Made by a program: the position numbers and the translations under genes
NCBI GenBank assembly: GCA_029204225.1
Contig: MU835077.1
Location: 1 to 41,967, forward strand
DNA from: Diphasiastrum complanatum
Taxonomy: Eukaryota > Streptophyta > Lycopodiopsida > Lycopodiales > Lycopodiaceae
Length of the DNA: 41,967 bases
Direction of reading: 5' to 3'
Notes under the pieces: generated by a model
The model's input: only the letters and a program-made list of their open reading frames with translations
Databases searched by the model: none
Told to the model about the DNA's origin: nothing
Shown here: positions 34,025 through 41,967 of the stretch, piece by piece
Numbering within the stretch: position 1 is the stretch's first letter
Layout of the letters: the number at the start of each line of letters is the position of its first letter

Positions 34025-35611
34025 TCATAGCAGCACCCTCACCATATCCATGATAAGATCTCTTTGGTAGAGATCTCTTGCCAATGCCTTTGAAGAGTGC
34101 TCCACCAATATGCCACTATTATCATGGGCTTCCTCCATGCTTGATGATGAGCCTTGAAAGTTCCACTTGCATGATGGATGCACCATAAATAGAGAAATCC
34201 GAGGCTTCCAAGCCTCATAAGGATCATGGAGATCAAGATCATAAGATGTGAAACAATGATGATTATCAAGATTATGCTTTCTAGCTTGACTAGTCCACAT
34301 ACAATGAACTATAACCATGATGGATCTAATCTTGATATCAAAACCTATCTTGATCTTTTTTAGGCTAGTTACTCTCTCAAGGATGTAAGTGTCCACTTTG
34401 GATGCTTCACTTAATCTCAAGAGGAGTTTACAATTTGCCTCAAAACATGTGAAAACATGATTTTCAAAAAAGTGAGTACCAAGCTCAATCTTGTTCTTAC
34501 TAGAACCAAGAGCATACTTTTGACAATACAATATCTTGCTTTCAAAAAATATTGGAAACACATCTAAGTCAATAATGACAAGAAACATGTCCATACCATA
34601 AGCATCATACAAAACTAGTATAGCTTTTCTTGAACTTTGAGATCCAAAAAATTCAATGAAGCAAGATAGCATTTCAAGCAAAGGAAGAGTAGCATATATG
34701 AATGTGTTGTAGTAGATACAACATGAAAGATGCCCCTCTTTGCCATGTAAGGTGAGCCATAAAGACTCGGCCATGCATCTTGAAGATCTTCTTGAAATCA
34801 TATGAAGAAGAAACTCCTCCTCACACATTGGCCCCATCATAACTTGAATACCTTCAAAAAGGATAACTTGTGATGCTTCTTGAGAAGCCTTGATCTCGGC
34901 CACTTCCAAGATTGAATCTTCATGCAATATGACATCTCTATTCACCATCACATTTGAAATAGAGAGTGTAAAGACACTAAAGGCCTCCTTGATGGATGAG
35001 TATCCAATCATGATCCATGAGCTTGGATCATCCTTCCTTCTTGTTTCCAAGGGAATATATGCAAAGCAAGCACTACCAAGTTCACTAAGGTGATCAACCT
35101 TAGGCTTCATCTTGAATAAAACTTCATATGGTGCTATTCCTTCAAGAGCTCCAATACTCCTCAAAGCTTTGATCTTCAATGAGAATTTCTTCTCAACATA
35201 TGCTTTGAATAATAAGGAATAATCATACACCATAATACTTGAAGAGAGAAGATATGTGCATCTTGTGTAATCCTCCTCCTTTGAAATATTGGAAATATAA
35301 GAAACATCAAGAGAGTTTGCACTCTCACTTGGATCAAATTTGTAGATGCCTTCAAATCTTGATCCATATGCAAGGATCTCACCATCCTTCTTAATCACAC
35401 AATTGTCAATATTGAAATTGACATCAAAGCCACTATCAAGAAGTTGGCCAACACTTAAGATGTTCTTTGTAAGCTTTGGGACAAAAAGAACATTGTTGAG
35501 AAAGAGATCTTTAGAAGATGCAAGCTTCAAGGGAATAATCCCTACTCCTTCAATATTGCACTCATGCTTACTTGCAAAGTATATGGTCTTCTTGACTCCA
35601 TCATAAAGCAT
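34025..35611 (-). CDS. Copia-C second frame: protease remnant fused to integrase tail and an unassigned region
   Basis: 528 codons without a stop on the - strand, overlapping the gag frame by 70 nt in another phase. Residues 1-95 match the protease C-terminal half and linker (ECNIEGVGIIPLKL, VPKLTKNILSVGQLLDSG). The DSG active site is absent; the sequence corresponding to WxxDSGASSHMT was deleted at the gag junction. Residues about 155-240 are an integrase C-terminal tail (IAPYEVLFKMKPKVDHL, SWIMIGYSSIKEAF, VMVNRDVILHED). Pre-integrase and the DDE core are missing. Residues 241-528 (VILFEGIQVMM, IDLDVFPIFFESKILYC, ending MDMVRVLL) match nothing I know, and have no RT motif. The frame ends about 100 nt before the polypurine tract. 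It may be drift rather than selection that keeps it open. Confidence 0.6.
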   Translation of the reverse strand: MLYDGVKKTIYFASKHECNIEGVGIIPLKLASSKDLFLNNVLFVPKLTKNILSVGQLLDSGFDVNFNIDNCVIKKDGEILAYGSRFEGIYKFDPSESANSLDVSYISNISKEEDYTRCTYLLSSSIMVYDYSLLFKAYVEKKFSLKIKALRSIGALEGIAPYEVLFKMKPKVDHLSELGSACFAYIPLETRRKDDPSSWIMIGYSSIKEAFSVFTLSISNVMVNRDVILHEDSILEVAEIKASQEASQVILFEGIQVMMGPMCEEEFLLHMISRRSSRCMAESLWLTLHGKEGHLSCCIYYNTFIYATLPLLEMLSCFIEFFGSQSSRKAILVLYDAYGMDMFLVIIDLDVFPIFFESKILYCQKYALGSSKNKIELGTHFFENHVFTCFEANCKLLLRLSEASKVDTYILERVTSLKKIKIGFDIKIRSIMVIVHCMWTSQARKHNLDNHHCFTSYDLDLHDPYEAWKPRISLFMVHPSCKWNFQGSSSSMEEAHDNSGILVEHSSKALARDLYQRDLIMDMVRVLL

Positions 35612-36576
35612 AATAGATCCTTGTTGAAGGTGGAAGAGGAGAAGCTTGACGCCATAAGAGAGCCTTCTCTATCACTTGCAATATAGTCTTCTTTCTCATT
35701 GGTGATGTTGGCTTGATTGAGTTGATTCTTCTTCTTGAAGAAATTGGTGGCATAATGGCCTTTCTTGCCACAATAAAAGCACTTGATCATCTTCTTCTTG
35801 AGATTTGAATTAGAAGCATGAGAGGTATCCTCCTCCTCTCCATCTTGGTCTTTAGCTTTGTCATTAGAGAAGTGATGGTGTTGCTTCTTACTCCTCTCTT
35901 TGTGCTTGGCAAATAGAACTTTGCCATCATCATGTTTGAGTGATAGCTTGTCCATCCTCAAGAGTTTGTAATCTTGTCTTGATTCTTCAGAAATAAGCAC
36001 ACTTTGAAGGGCCTCCAAACTTGGTAGCTCCTCCTTAATAGCATAGGATTGGACAAGGTTGTCATATTCATCTCTCAAGCCATTGAGAATGACTTGGACT
36101 AGCTCACTTTGATTGATTGAGTCACCAATACATGCAAGCTCCCTATGAATATCCTTGACTCTCAAAACATAATTAGATGCACTCTCATCACTCTTTTGAC
36201 TACTTTGGAATATTTGATTTCTAAGAGTGAGGAGCCTAGAGGTGTTCTTAGCCTCATAGATGGACTTGAGACAATCCCAAGCTTCCTTGGATGTAGGACA
36301 ATCACCAATCTCCCTCAATATCTCATTAGAGACATTCATCTTAATGTAGTGGAGAGCCATCCTAGCTCTCTTCTTGTATTTTTGTACTTCTTGAAGGACT
36401 TGAGGCTCCTCCTCAATCCCAAGTACAATGTCCATCACATCTTGGAGTATCAAGATGGACTCCATCCTCAACTTCCATATTGAATAATTGGAAGTAGACA
36501 ATCTCTCACTTGGTTGCAACAAGTATGAACTCATTGAAGTCATGTAAAGTGGAGATAAATAAAAAGTGATGAACAA
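35542..36576 (-). CDS. Copia-C gag (UBN2 type, damaged knuckle)
   Basis: 344 codons on the - strand. Translation may start at 36576 or, more like the family, at the internal MTSMSSYLLQPSERL (36543). Domains: N-terminal LSTSNYSIWKLRMES, UBN2 core with TSKEAWDCLKSIYEAKN, SASNYVLRVKDIHREL and LVQVILNGLRDEYDNL, a Lys/His-rich linker, then a knuckle CFYCGKKGHYATNF in which the last Cys is Phe. The frame is uninterrupted. Its C-terminus (MESRRPYTLQVS) is out-of-phase protease sequence, so a frameshift or deletion joins it to the next frame. Gag alone could package RNA if a helper supplied enzymes. Confidence 0.8.
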   Translation of the reverse strand: MFITFYLSPLYMTSMSSYLLQPSERLSTSNYSIWKLRMESILILQDVMDIVLGIEEEPQVLQEVQKYKKRARMALHYIKMNVSNEILREIGDCPTSKEAWDCLKSIYEAKNTSRLLTLRNQIFQSSQKSDESASNYVLRVKDIHRELACIGDSINQSELVQVILNGLRDEYDNLVQSYAIKEELPSLEALQSVLISEESRQDYKLLRMDKLSLKHDDGKVLFAKHKERSKKQHHHFSNDKAKDQDGEEEDTSHASNSNLKKKMIKCFYCGKKGHYATNFFKKKNQLNQANITNEKEDYIASDREGSLMASSFSSSTFNKDLLCFMMESRRPYTLQVSMSAILKE

Positions 36577-37282
36577 AAAATTTGCTTCTCTCTCACTATA
36601 GGATCCAATAATGGTGTGCTACCATCTCCTATGCAAGATCTTGCAACAAACTGTGAGATGATTCTCACTAGCTATCTCAATCTCTCCAAAACTAGATCTA
36701 CTTCACATCAAATGATGGAGTATGGGCAAAGTTAGGATCAAACACTCTTAGCACGTGTGAAATACACTAAGAAACCAAATTTGACTCAAATACAATGATA
36801 TTGCATGAAACAAAATGGCTAAGATCTCAAAACAGTGCCTAGATCACATGTAATGAGATTGGTAAGCATTCAACTGTGATTTTGGATCAAACAAGCAATC
36901 TTTTGACCAAACCATATGTGTCCACCCAGGTCTAGGTGCCCTACCTAACCCTCTTCAAAATCTTATAACTTTTGATTGGCTCAACCAAATGGAATGAAAC
37001 TGATTGCATCATAAACTAGACAAAAATAGCTTCAAAACAAGCTATCTAGCAAGATTTTTGGATCAAACATGAAAGAGAACTCCCAAACTGAAATTGGATG
37101 TTCCTCACACGTGTCTGAGCACCTGATTCCGTACAGTACCAGGTCAGACCAATGTCCTTTTGATCTCTTTTGATCCAAAATTGAACAAGATAGTTAGGAA
37201 AATGGGCCTTGACAATTTCTAGCTCAAGATTGATGAATAGTTTTCACTCAAATGGATCAAAATGCATGGTAACCTTAGGTAG
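36577..37282. other. Copia-C leader, no gene recognised
   Basis: About 700 bp between primer site and gag, rich in short A-rich runs, with CACGTGT motifs near 36752 and 37108. A packaging signal could lie here, but none can be recognised. Confidence 0.55.
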
Positions 37283-37294
37283 GCTCTGATACCA
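37283..37294 (-). promoter_or_regulatory. Primer-binding site of copia-C
   Basis: GCTCTGATACCA on the + strand, i.e. TGGTATCAGAGC in element sense, perfect tRNA-iMet type, directly abutting the LTR end at 37295. Confidence 0.92.
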
Positions 37295-38103
37295 TGTTGA
37301 TTTTCACACGTGTGGACTGTCCACTACATGTACTTGTGATCTCCTAAGGTGTGTAGATGCACCAAGATCAAGACTAGATTGAGATTCAAGATCAATCTTG
37401 AATCCTATGGCAAAAACACACTACTACATGCATTCAATCACTTCCAACTCTCACTCACACGTGTGGGAAGTATTAAAAAAATAATCTAAGTAAAAACAAG
37501 CTGCTCTCCTCGGGTAGAGAGAGAAAATGCATCAAGGGCTCTCGGGTAGAGAGAGAAAGCTAGAAATTCAATGACACTCAAAATCCACTCAATCTCAAAA
37601 TCAATTAGATCCAAAAGGAGGAGTACAATGATACTAATAGATTCATGAGCTACCACTATGCTTAACTATGATTGGACCACACTTTGCCACCTCTTGATCC
37701 TATTGGACCATTGATCCATGCACCTCTAAATTCTATTGGACTATATTCAAGCACACCTCAATTTTCTATTGGACCTCATTAGGTTCCACCTCTAAATCCT
37801 ATTGGACCTCTTAAGCTTCATCAAACAAAAGCGTGACACTTGTCTACACTCTAATTGGCACAAGTTTGGCTCAATATTGGCATTACAAGTGGAAATGGAT
37901 TATTTGCCATCTATGCCAAATTTGACCCTATCAACATCCTACACCTAAATGCTTGACTATGAAATTCTATGAGACCCCTATATCAAACATTTTGATTTAC
38001 TTTACAATTGTCCACACGTGGGAACATCCTCCACACATGTGAGATTCACTTACAAACTTCTATCATAAAAAATACCAAGCTAGATTTTTGCCAATTTCTC
38101 ACA
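37295..38103 (-). mobile_element. Copia-C 5' LTR (809 bp)
   Basis: Same length as 33107-33915. Differences include AGGGCTCTC for AGAGCTCTC, CCTCTTGATCC for CATCTTAATCC and GTGGAAATGGATTATT for GTGAAAATGGATAATT. Confidence 0.92.
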
Positions 38104-38110
38104 GATACCA

Positions 38111-38694
38111 CGTTGAAGGTACAGTACTAAGGACCATAAATGAACCTACATAAGGCTCCAAGAGTGATTGATTGATCAATCAAAAGCATTGATCAAACAT
38201 GGAATTCTGACCTCACACGTGTGTGGTACGGCCGCCAGTATGGCCTATTATCAGAGATTAAGTGTAATCAAGTTTAGATTGCAAAGCATTCACAACAACT
38301 CAAGGATTACCAATGTGCTCTCAAAATTCTATCTCCTCACTATGGAATGATCGATTGTGTGTACAATAGGGCTCTTCTCCTCTCAGGTGAAAATCCAGCA
38401 TGTAACAAGGAGACTAATTGACATTTCTTGCCCTAATATGTCAATCTTACCTAACCCTAGAGTTTTACCAATTTGATGGTTAGGTTGATCAACCACGTCC
38501 ATGATTTGAGGAGTTTGGTCCTATAATTTAGGAATTATGACCAAAAAAATGTAACTAACCCTATGAATGAGATCTAACCTATCTAGGGTAGCCTTGACAT
38601 GTGGCAACATAGATTTACACGTGCAGGACCCACCTACGTACAAATTTACATGGTTTAATCAAGCTAAAATTGCCAATTTTGACAATTTTTCACA
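38111..38694 (-). mobile_element. Copia-D 5' LTR (584 bp)
   Basis: Begins CGTTGAAGG on the + strand (the expected TG has become CG) and ends TTTTTCACA, then CATGA. Shorter than its partner by deletions of about 75 bp and smaller ones. Confidence 0.88.
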
Positions 38695-38699
38695 CATGA

Positions 38700-40070
38700 A
38701 AGTTGTGAAGATTCTTCACCAATTTTGATCAAGGATCGTAAGCTAACTGATCTCATGATGCCCATCTTTGGCTAGGTAATTTGTTACATTTGAGCATATA
38801 TTCCTTCAAAGATGACAAGAATTACAAGCTCACACATTCTTTGCATGCAACAAGCATAACTCGATTGATTTGTCTACAAAATCTGGTATCATCTATTTTA
38901 TTTATCTAGCAAACACCTCCATTCTAACAAAGGATGATTCATTTTACATTGCACATCAGCCCCTAACCTTGCAGTCTTATACACCAATCACAGCTTCAGC
39001 AAGATGATCACCTAAGAACCCAATAAAGATCTATCAACATATGCAATGAATAAAATTATAGAGCACAAATAGATATAATGAGAGGTGGAGGTTCATTTTG
39101 ATCTTGAGAATACTCATTTGATTCATTACGTAAGTGAATCAATAACTCCTTTCACGAAACCTTGCACGAGTTATAGCCATCTTGCCTAGTGGAAACACAA
39201 CTTGATTGTGAATTGTCTTTAAAAACAACAATTATGCCCTCAAAATTGTGTAGCACGAAATATAGCACTCAACTCCTTTCAATGCATACAATAATTCGGC
39301 CACACATAATTAAGCTTACCAATCAACATGGGCTTTTCCTACTCATAACGAAGTTGGACCAATTGTGATGTTTTGGCATCTATGTCGACCTGATTGCTCT
39401 CAATAAATTTTCTCCAGGCTTTTGCACACCAATTAGGTCAGTTTCTTAGTATCAAAGCCAATTTTCATGGTCTAAAAAGGTTTGATTCCTTAGCATTTAT
39501 GACTTTCTCAAAGCTTTGGAGTTATGTCTCCACATCTTCTGTTGTTTCATAGAGCTACATCTCATAACATAAAAATTGTGGCAATAGTTTGCAATACAAG
39601 AATCGGATTAATATTATCATAAAATTAAGCTGATGTCAAAACTTTGCTCTTTGCCGAAAATACAAAGACAATGAACTTACCAACTTGAAAAATATTCATC
39701 AAAATTAACTTTATGCTTAAATTTGATGACTTGCATATAGTAATTGCAACTAATGTCAAGATGAAGGGATGCCCACATTCAATGAACATCGTACCTTTGG
39801 AACTTTCGCTTGGCAAATTTATTTGGATCCACTTTAAAATAAAATAGAAATCAAATGGCAAAACTTTAAGATACTAGTATATTTCCACAAATGTACAAGT
39901 ACAAAAGAGAAATGGCAACTCAAGGACCATAAATGGGATCTACAATCGATCCACAAGAGGTGTTGGATGCTAATTAGATAGATCAATCTCAAATCTAATG
40001 TCTAGATCTTAATCTAGATCAAACATTTGCATCTAACTAGCAAGAACAACTTCTAACATGATCAAACTAA
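38700..40070. other. No gene recognised: AT-rich spacer
   Basis: About 1.4 kb of unique-looking sequence beyond copia-D. The longest frame is a 78-codon one on the - strand at 39625-39861, with no recognisable domain. The right end may belong to the truncated LTR that follows. Confidence 0.55.
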
Positions 40071-40755
40071 CTCAAGAGCGGCCTCACACATGTGAAACTC
40101 TGTCACTATACGGACAGTGGGCAGAGAGTGAAGTACTTGCACTATGGAAAGCATTCAATGCATAAAATCACATCACAAATGATAGAATCCACAAGGTTTT
40201 GCCTCAAAATCAAGATCTCTCATCAAGATTGCATTATTTACAATGATGATCTATATAGATCAAGTACATGTCGACTTGGTATGCTGACTCAGCATGCCTA
40301 GCACGTGTTGGAAATGCCACATCACTTCAGATCCACCAATCAATGCATGATAAGCCCCCACCTCTTTGACTCCTAACTTGACGTCGTTGCCTCACCATGA
40401 TTTTGCTTGATTTGAGATAATTTCCCTAACTTATAGGAAGTTGCAAGACTGACTACTATGATAAAGTACTGAAATTTTCTAGATATGTAAACACGTGGGA
40501 ACAGCCTCTCACACGTGGGAACCATCCTCATTCACATGGGAATTGATCAACAAGTAGAATGATGCCAAATGGCAATTTCCTACTTGACTAGCTTTCTACT
40601 AGTTCACACTTGTGTCAATCAAGATAATTTCTATCTAACTAAATTTGAATGCATTTATGACTACCATCCACACGTGGGAACAGGCTCCACACGTGTGGGA
40701 TCAAGTTATGTACAAATAACTTAGATCAAATAGCTAGAATTTGGCAATTTCCACA
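40071..40755 (-). mobile_element. Truncated copia-type LTR related to copia-C and copia-D
   Basis: Shares with the copia-C LTR the block CCACACGTGGGAAC, then CCACACGTGTGGGA, TAGCTAGAATTTGGCAATTTC and the terminus CACA at 40755. This is followed by CTCCTCCAATTGC, which would be a polypurine tract in - strand sense. There is no clear start and no flanking duplication, so the left boundary is approximate. The internal region to its right is replaced by LINE sequence. Confidence 0.5.
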
Positions 40756-40829
40756 CTCCTCCAATTGCGTAAGCTAGGCTTCACCTTCCAAGTCTTGAAC
40801 CTTTATGCTCATTTTTTTGGTTATGAGAA

Positions 40830-41405
40830 AAGAGACTTTTTTGGCCAACCTTCCTCCTATCGTCGATGATCGTCTGATTGTGTTGGGTGACTTCAACATG
40901 TATCTTGACTCTGGGGACAGCCCTCACTCACTCTCCCACTCTGTCTGGTCGCTAGTTCCAGTCTTTCCACTCCTTGACTGACGATCATTATATTTTGCAA
41001 GATTTTCTTCACCACACATGGACTAACTATCGCTTGGTCTCTCTTTCCGTTCGGGTAGACTTGACTGCTTCTACGTCTCTTCTGCTATCTCTTGGCTTCA
41101 TCTCTTTCGTACTGAAACTCACAACTTCACTGTCGTTTCCTACCGTAGTCCCATTTTGATTAAGTGTCATTTCCTCTAGCTGCCCTCCTCCCCCTTTGAT
41201 TCTCCCTATGTTATGGACTCCTCCCTTCATTCCTCGCCCTCAATTCCGACCCTCCATAACATTGTTGATTTGGTACCCTCCTCCTTCCAAGCCAAACTCC
41301 AAGACAGTGTGGCTCTCCTCCGTAAATTTGGTCAGGCTAAGCGTCGTCCCTAGGTCAAAGCCAAAATGTTGGCCATCCTTTCAACTATTGTTGAGATTCA
41401 TAGTC
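40830..41405 (+). pseudogene. LINE (L1-type) endonuclease fragment
   Basis: In one frame FFANLPPIVDDRLIVLG leads to GDFNMYLDSGDSP, with the APE-like motif GDFN at 40886-40897. After a shift LTDDHYILQDFLHHTWTNYR reads through, the usual TWxN block, and LDCFYVSSA-like sequence follows. Later residues read SSLHSSPSIPTLHNIVDLV and VALLRKFGQAKRRP, the endonuclease-to-RT linker, then a stop. Several frameshifts are present. It lies directly after the truncated LTR. Confidence 0.65.
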
Positions 41406-41967
41406 TAGCCCACGATGGCCAAGTATAGGCAAGGGTTACTGGGGCGCCTTGTTGGAAGAGGACAATTAACAACCGCATATTCTAGGCGCCTGCATCTATA
41501 GCGAGAACTTGGGAGACCCTTGAAGACGATTGGTTGCAGGTAGAGGCGACATGAACAATGGAATTGCAACTCTCCACTAGAGGATCAACAAGTTTCCAGA
41601 GGATACAAGCGAGTATGTGAGTTGAAGGATTATGTATCATGTTGGCTGAACGAGGAGTACTTTAACCAAACTGTCAAGAATGCTCCAAAGGTATCAGTGT
41701 GGTCACCTGATCAAGAAGAAGGTTGTAGGGCATGTTGAATGCAATAGTGGGGAGGACCAGGTGTCTCTACGCAGCAAGCCTGAGTGTAGGAGGGTGGCCC
41801 ACCATCCGGCCTTCCTTGCGCTTGCGCTAGTATGGGGAGTTGTAGGCACCACTCCATTTGGGGATGTTTTTCCTTGCTCTCCTTACCTTGACAAGGGGTG
41901 TGCCTAGGAAGTAGATTCTAGCAAAGTTAAGGCCATTGCTTGGATCCTGCATGGGAGGGGAAGGAGT
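41406..41967. other. No gene recognised: window end
   Basis: More GC-rich than the rest. A frame with KDYVSCWLNEEYFNQTVKNA-like reading is present near 41620-41690 but I cannot assign it, and a 75-codon frame at 41680-41907 has no recognisable domain. Confidence 0.5.

Larger units (their letters stand above)
33107..38103 (-). mobile_element. Copia-C: non-autonomous copia-type element inserted in copia-D
   Basis: On the - strand: 5' LTR 38103-37295 (809 bp), primer site 37294-37283, gag frame 36576-35542, second frame 35611-34025, polypurine tract 33927-33916, 3' LTR 33915-33107 (809 bp). Target duplication GATAC. The LTRs have equal length and about ten differences by eye. The 3.4 kb internal region has gag, a remnant of protease, and an integrase tail. 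It lacks the integrase core, RT and RNase H. Mobilisation would have needed proteins in trans. Confidence 0.9.
29396..38694 (-). mobile_element. Copia-D: older copia-type element, split by copia-C
   Basis: On the - strand: 5' LTR 38694-38111, primer site split between 38110-38109 and 33106-33097, internal region down to 30072, 3' LTR 30071-29396. Flanked by CATGA. The internal part left after removing copia-C is about 3.0 kb, short for copia. It encodes gag, protease and an integrase tail; I find no RT or RNase H motif. LTR copies differ in length and by many substitutions, so it is older than copia-C. Confidence 0.88.

Noticed and set aside
39625-39861. 78-codon - strand frame in the right spacer
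   Set aside because: No family, no context and no promoter seen; treated as chance.

Overview
The window is plant-like nuclear DNA, almost certainly streptophyte and probably a land plant. The evidence is Ty1/copia, Ty3/gypsy, CACTA and LINE remains stacked in one place, a plant-type tRNA-Asp primer site, TGGTATCA-type tRNA-iMet primer sites, very long dinucleotide microsatellites and AT-rich spacers. I cannot name the species. I recognise no host gene with confidence, no rRNA or tRNA gene, no CRISPR array and no bacterial-type operon. Everything codable belongs to transposable elements, nearly all decayed.

Layout. 1-770: the 3' end of a + strand copia element (called copia-0): RNase H tail, polypurine tract, and an LTR whose U3 carries a 51-52 bp tandem repeat. 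771-6720: spacer with large (CT)n, (AT)n and (ACATAC)-type microsatellites and a degenerate CCTCGAAA array. 6721-11331: copia-A, a + strand element with all pol domains recognisable but many stops. 11332-12697 and 27110 to about 29100: copia-B, + strand, split inside its RT gene by a young Ty3/gypsy element.

12698-27109: the gypsy element on the - strand, bounded by TG...CA LTRs and a TTCTT target duplication. It has a 19-nt tRNA-Asp primer site, a gag-pol reading frame of 1853 sense codons with only two in-frame stops, a second sense ORF of about 830 codons between pol and the 3' LTR, and a polypurine tract. Its 3' LTR is broken by a 3.86 kb composite (12789-16649) holding gypsy gag and RT scraps, a CACTA TNP2 remnant and a cluster of GGAATCCGACGT-like motifs.

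29396-38694: two more copia elements on the - strand, one inside the other. Copia-D has LTRs flanked by CATGA duplications. Copia-C (33107-38103) has 809-bp LTRs flanked by GATAC duplications and landed inside the primer-binding site of copia-D. Both keep gag and an integrase tail but no reverse transcriptase, so they look non-autonomous. 38700-41967: spacer, a truncated copia-type LTR and a broken LINE endonuclease.

The genes do not form a host pathway. The biology is a record of successive insertions, with the gypsy element the youngest (about 5 differences over 683 compared LTR bases, counted by eye) and the most nearly intact. The most notable parts are the long gypsy second ORF, the RT-less copia pair with parallel architecture, and the deletion-derivative CACTA element.
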